From Polaribacter sp. SA4-10 (lineage in GTDB: Bacteria > Bacteroidota > Bacteroidia > Flavobacteriales > Flavobacteriaceae), in contig NZ_CP019331.1 of NCBI RefSeq assembly GCF_002163835.1, positions 2,145,001 to 2,209,000 on the forward strand: DNA of 64,000 bases, in the 5' to 3' direction. The translations under genes and the position numbers were made by a program. The notes under the pieces were generated by a model. That model worked only from the letters and a program-made list of their open reading frames with translations, did no database searches and was not told the DNA's origin. This document shows positions 53,576 to 62,085 of the stretch, in pieces (the stretch's first letter is position 1; each line of letters begins with the position of its first letter).

Positions 53576-54133
53576 ATGAAAGGAAGTTTCCTTATTGGAA
53601 TTCTATTTATATACTCCTGTCAATCAGACTATTCAAAATTAGTGAAAAAAGAATTAGCCAGTAATGTAAAAAATGACACCCTTTTTAACACCCTCAGATT
53701 TGGGAATACAAGAAAAGAGTTTTATGAAATTTGCTGGGATTTGAATAAAAAAGGAATCGCAACTCATGGAGAAAACAATAATTATGTCAAGAAATACTTG
53801 GTACCTAAAGACAGTGTTGACAAATTAAAAACAATAAAAATGTTGTTTTATGCTAGGTTTGATTCTAGTGATAAAATAACAGCGATGGACATGAAATTTT
53901 CATACTCAGCTTGGGCGCCTTGGAACAAGGATTTATTGGCAGATGCTTTACTTCCGGTACTAAAAGATAGCTTATTGAAATGGTACCCTGGAAATTCATT
54001 TATGAAAATGAAAGATGGAATTGACGTAAAAATAGATGGAAATAGGCAAATCCAAATCAAAAAAGAGTCAAACAGAAATGTTTCTGTCTTAATAGAAAAT
54101 TTAGAATACAAATACAACACCTTAGTTGATTAA
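53576..54133 (+). CDS. small hypothetical lipoprotein within the FG-GAP run
   Basis: A 185-aa lipoprotein (MKGSFLIGILFIYSC). I place the start at ATG 53576, just after the previous stop; ATG 53558 (MKYNKLMKGSF) is a real alternative that would overlap the preceding gene by 14 bp. The mature part is a mixed alpha/beta domain (TLRFGNTRKEFYEICWDLNKKG, VDKLKTIKMLFYARF, LLKWYPGNSFM) that I do not assign to a family. It lies between the first and second FG-GAP genes with 14 bp to the next, so is cotranscribed. Confidence 0.75.
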   Translation: MKGSFLIGILFIYSCQSDYSKLVKKELASNVKNDTLFNTLRFGNTRKEFYEICWDLNKKGIATHGENNNYVKKYLVPKDSVDKLKTIKMLFYARFDSSDKITAMDMKFSYSAWAPWNKDLLADALLPVLKDSLLKWYPGNSFMKMKDGIDVKIDGNRQIQIKKESNRNVSVLIENLEYKYNTLVD

Positions 54134-54147
54134 AAAATAGAGAGAAA

Positions 54148-57100
54148 ATGAAACAATTTTACAGTGTTTTTTTGATAGTTTTTGTATTGTCTTGTGGCAA
54201 AACAGAAGAAAATAAAACGCAGTTTGAGCTTTTATCTTCAGAAACAACAAACATTAATTTTAGTAACGATTTAACCTCTACAGATATTTTTAATGTCTAT
54301 CGTTATCGTAATTTTTATAACGGTGGTGGTGTTGCAATTGGTGATGTAAATAATGACGGATTACAAGACATTTATCTCACAGCGAACTTAAAAGAAAATA
54401 AATTATTTTTAAATAAAGGTAATTTTAAGTTTGAAGATATTACTAAAAAAGCAAACGTTGGTGGAACAAAAGCATGGTCTACAGGAGTTTCTATGGTAGA
54501 TATTAATGCAGATGGCTTTATAGATATTTATGTTTGTAATTCTGGTGATGTAGCAGGTGATAACAAACAAAATGAATTGTTTATTAATAATGGAGATGGA
54601 ACTTTTTTAGAAAAAGCAGCTGAATATGGGTTAGCAGATTTAGGGTTTTCTACACATGCTTCTTTTTTTGATTATGATAAAGATGGAGATTTAGACGTGT
54701 ATTTATTAAATAATTCTTATCAAGCTATTGGTAGCTTTAACCTTACCAAAAACGAACGACCAAATCGAGATGTTTTAGGTGGCGATAAATTGTTTGAAAA
54801 TGTCAATAATCATTTTGTAGATGTTAGCGAGAAAGCAGGCATTTATGGAAGTATTATTGGGTTTGGTTTAGGAGTTACTGTAAGTGATTTAAATAATGAT
54901 GGTTGGGAAGATATTTATGTATCTAATGATTTTTTTGAAAGAGATTACCTTTATATTAATCAACAAAACGGCACCTTTAAAGAGCAATTAACTAGCGCTA
55001 TTAGTTCTATTAGTGGAGCTTCTATGGGAGCCGATGCAGCAGATATTAATAACGATGGTTTTACTGATATTTTTGTAACTGAAATGTTACCTAGTGAGTA
55101 TGAAAGGTTAAAAACGGTAACCACTTTTGAAGATTGGAATAAATACCAATACAATCTTAAAAATGATTACTACCACCAGTTTACTCGAAATATGTTACAG
55201 TTAAATAACAGTGACGAAACCTTTAGTGAAGTGGGAAGATTTAGTGGTGTAGAAGCTTCAGATTGGAGTTGGGGAGCATTGTTTTTTGATATGAATAATG
55301 ATGGATCTAAAGATTTATTTATAGCCAATGGTATTTATAAAGATTTAACAAATCAAGATTATTTACGCTATGTTTCTAATGAAGAAGTATTACAGTCTTT
55401 AGTAAAAGATAATAAAGTAGACTACAAAAAATTGATTGACATTATTCCTTCTAATAAAGTAAAAAACCATGCCTATATTAATAAAGGAAATCTCGCATTT
55501 GAACGTGAAAATAATGGACTAAATACAGAGGGATTTTCTAACGGTGCTGCTTACGGAGATTTAGATAATGATGGGGATATGGACTTGGTGGTAAACAATG
55601 TAAACATGCCATTATTTGTTTATAAAAACAATTTAGACACAAAGAAAACTAATTATGTAAAGCTTATTTTAAATGGTGATGGAGCTAATAAAAATGCTAT
55701 TGGAGCAAAAATAAAATTAGCAACAAAATCTGGTAACTATTATTTAGAACAACAACCCGTTAGAGGTTTTCAATCTTCTATGGATAATAGACCAAACTTT
55801 GGCTTTAAAAATAAAGAAAATGTTAATTTAACAGTAACATGGCCTTCTGGTAAAAGAACTCAATTAGAAAATATTGAAGTAAATAAAACCTTAACATTAT
55901 TTGAAAAAGATGCTGTAGCTGTTTTAAATAAAGACAAAAAAAAGAACAAAGAACTCTTTATTAAAGACAAAACTACACTTCAATTTGTACATAAAGAAAA
56001 TAATTATAGTGATTTTAATGTAGATCGTTTGTTGCCATTTATGAGAAGTACAGAAGGACCAAAAATGGCAATAGCAGATATTAATAATGATGGAAAACAA
56101 GCTATTTTTATTGGTGGATCTAAAAACAATATAGCTTCATTATTTCTGCAGAATAATGATTCTTTTACACAAAGTAAAACATCAATTTTTGATAAACAAA
56201 AATCTGCAGAAGATACAGAAAGTCTCTTTTTTGACGCAGATGGCGATGGAGATTTAGATTTATATGTATGCAGTGGTAGTATAGAAACCTCTAAATACAG
56301 TGCCAATTATTTAGATAAATTATACCTAAATGATGGGAAAGGAAATTTCTCAATATCCAATCAAAAATTACCAAGTGCTACTAAATTTCATAGCACAAGT
56401 ACAGTGATTGCTGCTGACATTGATAATGATAACGATTTAGATCTATTTGTAGGAGAAAGAGCTATTCCTAACTCTTATGGCCTTCCAGGTTCAGGGTTTT
56501 TATTAATCAATGATGGAAAAGGAAATTTTACAGAAAAAACTGAAAGTTTAGCACCTCAATTTAAAAACTTAGGTATGATTACGGATGCTATTTTTATAGA
56601 CATTAATAAAAATGGATATGAAGATTTGGTGATTGTTGGAGAGTTTATGGGAATTGAAGTTTTTGAAAATAAAAAAGGAAGTTTCCAAAAATTAAAAGAC
56701 AGTCCATTATCCCAAGTAAAAGGTTGGTTTAAAACGATTGAAAAAAGCGACTTGGATAATGATGGAGATTTAGACTTAATTCTAGGTAACCATGGCTTAA
56801 ATAGTAGATTTAAAGCCAGTGTGAAACATCCTATAAAATTAATCCTAAACGATTTTGACAACAATAGATTTTTAGATCCAATTCTTTCTTTTACGGCAGA
56901 AAATGGAAAAGAGTATCCATATGCCTTACGTCATGATTTGTCAGATCAATTAAAATATTTAAGTAAAAAATTCCCTGATTATGAATCTTTTAAATCAGCA
57001 ACAATTGAAGATATTTTTACAGAAGAACAACTTAAAGAAAGTACCGTTTTAGAAGTAAATACATTAAGCTCGATATTACTTATCAATCAAGGAGGTTTTA

Positions 57101-57411
57101 AATTTAAAATTCAAGAACTACCTACAGAAACACAGTTTTCACCAGTATATGCAATTGCTACAGCAGATTTTGACAAAGATGGTGATCAAGACCTTCTTTT
57201 AGGCGGAAATTTAAATGGCGTAAAACCTGAGTTTGGAAAATATGATGCTTCTTTTGGAAACTACTTAGAAAACTTAGGTAATCATCAATTCAAGTTTCAT
57301 CAAACTGGAAAAGGATTAAAAATTAAAGGGCAAATACGAGATATTAAGGTATTGAACAACAAAGTTTTTATCACAAAAAATAACGATTCATTAGAAGTTT
57401 ACAAATATTAA
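54148..57411 (+). CDS. FG-GAP/VCBS-repeat ASPIC-UnbV (CRTAC1-like) lipoprotein 2
   Basis: An 1087-aa lipoprotein (lipobox FVLSC), paralogue of the preceding large protein. The same order holds: FG-GAP block (IGDVNNDGLQDIYL, DYDKDGDLDVYL, DLNNDGWEDIYV), ASPIC/UnbV domain (NAIGAKIKLATKSG, PVRGFQSSMDNRPNFG, VTWPSGKRTQLE) near residue 500-590, second block (DADGDGDLDLYV, DIDNDNDLDLFV, DLDNDGDLDLIL). Residues NDFFERDYLYINQQ are shared almost unchanged with paralogue 1. Predicted surface binding or assembly role; no enzyme motif seen. Confidence 0.88.
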   Translation: MKQFYSVFLIVFVLSCGKTEENKTQFELLSSETTNINFSNDLTSTDIFNVYRYRNFYNGGGVAIGDVNNDGLQDIYLTANLKENKLFLNKGNFKFEDITKKANVGGTKAWSTGVSMVDINADGFIDIYVCNSGDVAGDNKQNELFINNGDGTFLEKAAEYGLADLGFSTHASFFDYDKDGDLDVYLLNNSYQAIGSFNLTKNERPNRDVLGGDKLFENVNNHFVDVSEKAGIYGSIIGFGLGVTVSDLNNDGWEDIYVSNDFFERDYLYINQQNGTFKEQLTSAISSISGASMGADAADINNDGFTDIFVTEMLPSEYERLKTVTTFEDWNKYQYNLKNDYYHQFTRNMLQLNNSDETFSEVGRFSGVEASDWSWGALFFDMNNDGSKDLFIANGIYKDLTNQDYLRYVSNEEVLQSLVKDNKVDYKKLIDIIPSNKVKNHAYINKGNLAFERENNGLNTEGFSNGAAYGDLDNDGDMDLVVNNVNMPLFVYKNNLDTKKTNYVKLILNGDGANKNAIGAKIKLATKSGNYYLEQQPVRGFQSSMDNRPNFGFKNKENVNLTVTWPSGKRTQLENIEVNKTLTLFEKDAVAVLNKDKKKNKELFIKDKTTLQFVHKENNYSDFNVDRLLPFMRSTEGPKMAIADINNDGKQAIFIGGSKNNIASLFLQNNDSFTQSKTSIFDKQKSAEDTESLFFDADGDGDLDLYVCSGSIETSKYSANYLDKLYLNDGKGNFSISNQKLPSATKFHSTSTVIAADIDNDNDLDLFVGERAIPNSYGLPGSGFLLINDGKGNFTEKTESLAPQFKNLGMITDAIFIDINKNGYEDLVIVGEFMGIEVFENKKGSFQKLKDSPLSQVKGWFKTIEKSDLDNDGDLDLILGNHGLNSRFKASVKHPIKLILNDFDNNRFLDPILSFTAENGKEYPYALRHDLSDQLKYLSKKFPDYESFKSATIEDIFTEEQLKESTVLEVNTLSSILLINQGGFKFKIQELPTETQFSPVYAIATADFDKDGDQDLLLGGNLNGVKPEFGKYDASFGNYLENLGNHQFKFHQTGKGLKIKGQIRDIKVLNNKVFITKNNDSLEVYKY

Positions 57412-57412
57412 T

Positions 57413-60400
57413 ATGATAAAAAGAATAATTTTATTTTCTCTTATTATAATTGGTTGTACCAAAGATAAAACAGGAAAAGAAAGCATCGAAAAAGAACTAT
57501 TTACTGAAGTAGCTTCTGAAGTTTCTGGCATTCATTTTTCAAATGATTTAATAGAAAAAGGAGACTTAAATATTATTGAATACTTGTATTATTATAATGG
57601 TGGTGGTGTTGCTTTAGGTGATATTAATAATGACGGATTAGACGATATTTATTTGACTGCAAATCAAAAACCAGATAAATTATATCTTAATCAAGGAAAT
57701 TTAAAGTTTAAAGATATTTCATTAACAGGTAACATAAGTCAAGACAGCACTTGGTCTACAGGTGTTACCATGGTAGATATTAATAATGATGGTTTTTTAG
57801 ATATTTATGTTTGTAAAGTAGGTAATTACAAGACTTTAAAAGCAACAAATGAGTTGTATATAAATAACGGAGATACCACTTTTACAGAAGAAGCAAAAAA
57901 GTATGGATTGGACTTTTCTGGTTTTTCTACACAGGCTTCTTTTTTTGATTATGACCAAGATGGAGATATGGATATGTATCTATTAAACCATTCTGTACAC
58001 TCTACCTACTCTTATGGAAATGCTAAATTAAGAGAAAAATCAGATGTATTGGCTGGTGATCTATTATTTGAAAACACTACTGAAAAAGGTGCTATTAAAT
58101 TTATAGATGTTACTAAAAAAGCAGGAATTTATAATAGTGCATTAGGATACGGATTGGCAATTGCAACTTCAGATTTTAATAATGATGGATTAATGGATAT
58201 TTATGTGGGTAATGATTTTCATGAAAACGATTATTTATACATTAATAATGGAAACAAAACTTTTACAGAATCTACTGCAGATTACTTTACAAGTACTTCT
58301 AGATTTACTATGGGAGTTGATGTTGCAGACGTTAATAATGATAAAAAATTAGATTTAATTACTTTAGATATGATGCCTTATAAATCAGAAGTATTTCTGA
58401 AATCTGGTGGAGAAGATTCTGATAAGATTAATGAAATCAAAAAAACTTTTGGCTTTCAACAGCAATATGCTAGAAATCATTTACAAATAAATAAAGGAGC
58501 TCATTTTTCTGATGTGGCTTTATATTCTGGCGTTCACGCAACAGATTGGAGTTGGTCTCCTCTATTATTAGATTATAATAATGATGGGTTACAAGATATT
58601 TATATTACAAACGGAATTTACAAAAGACCAAATGATTTAGATTATGTAAACTACATAAGCAATGTAGATTTTGCAAAATACACTACTAATGAGCAAGATA
58701 CTTTAGAAAAAAAATTGATTGAAACCATGCCTACTTTAGCGTTGGCTAATGTGTTATTTCAGAATAATGACAATCTAGATTTTACAAAAAAAGAGATCAA
58801 TTCTAAGAAAAAAACGACGTATTCTAATGGTGCTGCTTATTCTGATTTAGATTTAGATGGCGATTTAGATATTGTAGTAAATAATTTGAATGAAAAAGCA
58901 ACTTTACTAGAAAATAAAACAACAGCAACTAATTATGTTACTATAAATTTATTAGAAAAAGAGAACAACCTAAATACAAACGGTACAAAAGTATTTCTCT
59001 ATGCTGGTCACAAATGTTTTTATAAAGAACAAACTACAGTTAGAGGATTTTTATCTAGTTCTACTAGAAAAGTGCATTTTGGATTAGGTAATTTAACATC
59101 TGTAGATTCTATAAAAATTGTTTGGAATGATGGTTCAGAAACGCTTCAAAAAGAAATTTCTTCTAGTAAAGAAATAACCATTAAAAAAGGAAAAACTTCT
59201 AAACATATTTTTGAAAAATCAGCAACAGACACACATACTGAATTTTCTTATAAACATATAGAAAATGGTTTTTTAGATTATGAAAGAGAAGCATTAATGC
59301 CAGAAAAACTATCTACAGAAGGTCCTTCTGTTGTTCAAGCAGATTTTAATGCAGATGGTTTAAAAGACCTGTTTATTGGTGGGGCAAGAAATCAAAAACC
59401 TGTTTTATATTTTCAAACTAAAGAGGGAAAATATAGAGTTCAAAACAATGCTGTTTTTGAAAAAGACAAAATATATGAAGATGTAGACGCAATTGCTTTT
59501 GATATTGATGCCGATAATGATTTAGACATTTATGCTTTAAGTGGCGGAAATGACTATAAAGAAGGCAACCCAATGTTAGAAGATCGTGTGTATATAAATG
59601 ATGGAAAAGGTAATTTTACAAAATTAGATGCAAAATTATTAGCTACAAATGGAGGATCGGTTTCATCTTTTGATTTTAATAAAGATGGATTTGAAGATTT
59701 GTTTATTGGAAATAGGTCTATTCCTGGAGCTTATGGTTTATCACCATTTAGTTTTATTTTGAAAAATACAGGAAATAACAATTTTGAAATTGAAGTAAAG
59801 ACTCGTTTTGGAATGGTAACCGATAGCCAATGGGCAGATTTAGAAAATGATGGAGAAATTGAATTAATAGTTGCTGGAGATTGGATGCCAATAACTGTTT
59901 TCTCTTATACAAAAGAAGGAAAGTTTGAAAACAAAACCAAAATAATGGGATTGGATAAAACCAATGGAATGTGGAATGTTATTAAAATAACAGATATTAA
60001 TAAAGATGGGTTTTTAGATATATTAGGAGGAAATACAGGAACCAACTTTAAATGGACAGCTTCTCAAGATAATCCTGTAAAAATGTATTTAGATGATTTT
60101 GATGGAAACAATAAATTAGACCAAATTATTTTTTATAATTATTTTGGTATAGATGTTCCTTTTGCATCAAAAGATAAATTGGTACAACAAATACCTAAAT
60201 TAAAAAAACAGTTTTTAAAATATTCAGCATTTTCGAAAGTAACATCTATTGAAGATCTAAATTTAAAAGATAAAAAATCTATTCTGGAAACTAAATTTAT
60301 TTATGAATTACGTTCTATGTTATATCTAAATGATGGAAGTAAATTCACTCAAAAAGCGTTAGCAAAAGAAGCTCAATTAAGTACCATAGAAGATATTTAT

Positions 60401-60637
60401 ATAAATAATGGTGAAATTATTTATACTGGAAATTTTGATGGATTTGTAACGGAGCTAGGACAAAACAAGTCAAATTCAGGAGGCGTTTTATCTTTTACTG
60501 ATAATGATATATATCAAAAAAGTGCCTTGCAATTACCTACAAAATTTATGGGAAGAAAAATTGTAAGACTAAATGATGAGGACTATTTAATTCTCTCTAA
60601 TAACGGAAAATCATATATTTTAAATACTAAAAAATAG
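57413..60637 (+). CDS. FG-GAP/VCBS-repeat ASPIC-UnbV (CRTAC1-like) lipoprotein 3
   Basis: A 1074-aa lipoprotein (lipobox IIIGC), third tandem paralogue, starting 1 bp after the second ends. FG-GAP loops LGDINNDGLDDIYL, DYDQDGDMDMYL, DFNNDGLMDIYV, then an ASPIC/UnbV domain (NTNGTKVFLYAG, TTVRGFLSSSTRKVHFGLG, KIVWNDGSETL) and a second FG-GAP block (DIDADNDLDIYA, DFNKDGFEDLFI). It has diverged more (NDFHENDYLYIN in place of NDFFERDYLYIN). It precedes the haloperoxidase-like gene by 11 bp. Confidence 0.88.
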   Translation: MIKRIILFSLIIIGCTKDKTGKESIEKELFTEVASEVSGIHFSNDLIEKGDLNIIEYLYYYNGGGVALGDINNDGLDDIYLTANQKPDKLYLNQGNLKFKDISLTGNISQDSTWSTGVTMVDINNDGFLDIYVCKVGNYKTLKATNELYINNGDTTFTEEAKKYGLDFSGFSTQASFFDYDQDGDMDMYLLNHSVHSTYSYGNAKLREKSDVLAGDLLFENTTEKGAIKFIDVTKKAGIYNSALGYGLAIATSDFNNDGLMDIYVGNDFHENDYLYINNGNKTFTESTADYFTSTSRFTMGVDVADVNNDKKLDLITLDMMPYKSEVFLKSGGEDSDKINEIKKTFGFQQQYARNHLQINKGAHFSDVALYSGVHATDWSWSPLLLDYNNDGLQDIYITNGIYKRPNDLDYVNYISNVDFAKYTTNEQDTLEKKLIETMPTLALANVLFQNNDNLDFTKKEINSKKKTTYSNGAAYSDLDLDGDLDIVVNNLNEKATLLENKTTATNYVTINLLEKENNLNTNGTKVFLYAGHKCFYKEQTTVRGFLSSSTRKVHFGLGNLTSVDSIKIVWNDGSETLQKEISSSKEITIKKGKTSKHIFEKSATDTHTEFSYKHIENGFLDYEREALMPEKLSTEGPSVVQADFNADGLKDLFIGGARNQKPVLYFQTKEGKYRVQNNAVFEKDKIYEDVDAIAFDIDADNDLDIYALSGGNDYKEGNPMLEDRVYINDGKGNFTKLDAKLLATNGGSVSSFDFNKDGFEDLFIGNRSIPGAYGLSPFSFILKNTGNNNFEIEVKTRFGMVTDSQWADLENDGEIELIVAGDWMPITVFSYTKEGKFENKTKIMGLDKTNGMWNVIKITDINKDGFLDILGGNTGTNFKWTASQDNPVKMYLDDFDGNNKLDQIIFYNYFGIDVPFASKDKLVQQIPKLKKQFLKYSAFSKVTSIEDLNLKDKKSILETKFIYELRSMLYLNDGSKFTQKALAKEAQLSTIEDIYINNGEIIYTGNFDGFVTELGQNKSNSGGVLSFTDNDIYQKSALQLPTKFMGRKIVRLNDEDYLILSNNGKSYILNTKK

Positions 60638-60648
60638 CCTAAACTAAT

Positions 60649-61980
60649 ATGAATAATTTATTAAAACCTTTACTTTTTATATCCATAATAGGAACTTTTA
60701 TTGGTTGTCAAAAACCATCAGAACCTATAGAAATTAGTACAAACACATATCATGCATCTGTAGATAAAGTAACAAATATTATGATTCATGATATTTTTTC
60801 GCCACCAGTAGCAAGTAGAATTTATGCATATCCTAATGTAGCTGCATATGAAATTTTAGTGCAAAATGATTCTATTCATACCTCTTTAGAAAACACATTA
60901 AATGGATTAACATCTATTCCTAAACCAGCAAAAGCAGATCAAGTAAATTTAAATGTGGCAGCATTAATTGCACACATGGAAATAAGTAAAATGTTAGTTT
61001 TTTCTGAAGATAAGCTAAACGTTTTAAAAGATAGTTTGTATCAAAAATGGAATAACACAAATGAACAAGAGTTTGTAAATTCTAAAGAATATGCTTTAAA
61101 AGTTGTAAAACATATTAAAAAGTGGATGGATGCAGATAATTACAATCAGACCAGAACAATGCCAAAATTTACGGTAGACACAGATGATGCCTCTAGGTGG
61201 CAACCTACCCCACCAGCTTATATGGATGGAATAGAACCTCATTGGGATAAAATTAGGCCTTTTATTTTAGAAACTGCTTCACAATTTAAGCCGATACCTC
61301 CACCAAAATTTTCAATGGATAAAAATTCTGATTTTTATAAAGAACTAATAGAAGTCTATAATATAAGCCAGGAAATAACAAAAGAAGGAGATAAATCTGA
61401 AGCGATTGCAATCGCTCAATTTTGGGATTGTAATCCGTTTGTTTCTGTAACTAGAGGACATTTTATGTTTGCCACAAAAAAGATTTCTCCAGGTGCACAT
61501 TGGATAGGAATCGTTAAAATAGCCTCAAAAAAAACCAATTTAAATTTAATGGAAACGGTAAATGCATATACCAAAACATCTTTGGCAATTGCAGATGGGT
61601 TTATTAGTTGTTGGGATGAAAAATACAGAAGTAATTTAGTGCGTCCAGAAACGCTAATAAATCAAAATATAGATCCAGATTGGCTTCCAATTTTACAAAC
61701 ACCTCCTTTTCCAGAATATACAAGTGGGCATTCTGTAGTTTCAGGAGCAGCATCAACAGTATTAACAGCTATTTTTGGTAATGATTTTGCTTTTGATGAT
61801 GATACTGAAGTTCAATTTGGTTTACCTATAAGAAGTTTTAAATCTTTTAATGCCGCAGCAGATGAAGCAGCAATTAGTAGAATGTATGGAGGTATTCATT
61901 TTAGAGCTGCTGTTGAAGTTGGTGTTAAGCAAGGTAGAGATTTAGGAGAATTTGTTGTTCATAAACTAAGCATTAAATAG
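60649..61980 (+). CDS. vanadium-dependent haloperoxidase-like PAP2 superfamily lipoprotein
   Basis: A 443-aa lipoprotein (lipobox TFIGC) with the all-helical PAP2/haloperoxidase fold. Vanadate/phosphate-pocket motifs: KYRSNLVRPE (Lys, Arg), PEYTSGHSVVSGAA (SGH with the acid-base His) and SRMYGGIHFRAA (Arg and metal-ligand His). The Asp that commonly follows that His four residues later is Ala here. The protein may be a haloperoxidase or an acid phosphatase; vanadium use is not provable from sequence. Last gene of the FG-GAP run, so probably exported to the same surface complex or compartment. Confidence 0.85.
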   Translation: MNNLLKPLLFISIIGTFIGCQKPSEPIEISTNTYHASVDKVTNIMIHDIFSPPVASRIYAYPNVAAYEILVQNDSIHTSLENTLNGLTSIPKPAKADQVNLNVAALIAHMEISKMLVFSEDKLNVLKDSLYQKWNNTNEQEFVNSKEYALKVVKHIKKWMDADNYNQTRTMPKFTVDTDDASRWQPTPPAYMDGIEPHWDKIRPFILETASQFKPIPPPKFSMDKNSDFYKELIEVYNISQEITKEGDKSEAIAIAQFWDCNPFVSVTRGHFMFATKKISPGAHWIGIVKIASKKTNLNLMETVNAYTKTSLAIADGFISCWDEKYRSNLVRPETLINQNIDPDWLPILQTPPFPEYTSGHSVVSGAASTVLTAIFGNDFAFDDDTEVQFGLPIRSFKSFNAAADEAAISRMYGGIHFRAAVEVGVKQGRDLGEFVVHKLSIK

Positions 61981-62000
61981 TTGATTTAATTTTCTAAAAA

Positions 62001-62015
62001 TCGAAACATTTTCGA
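62001..62015. promoter_or_regulatory. LacI-like palindrome TCGAAA-CAT-TTTCGA upstream of GH97
   Basis: Perfect 6-bp arms around 3 bp, resembling the CGAAAACGTTTTCG operator but one base shorter in the left half. It is 71 bp before the GH97 start and directly after the haloperoxidase gene. Confidence 0.5.
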
Positions 62016-62085
62016 CTTAAAAATGGTGAAATTATATTAAAACCTTACCAAGCAATTACTTGTAAAATAAATTAAGAACTGTATT

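Noticed and set aside
54960..57180. Acidic Asp-rich repeats in the FG-GAP genes as possible DNA repeats or CRISPR-like arrays
   Set aside because: They encode DxDxDG calcium loops at protein-repeat spacing and vary in sequence; there are no constant repeats with spacers.
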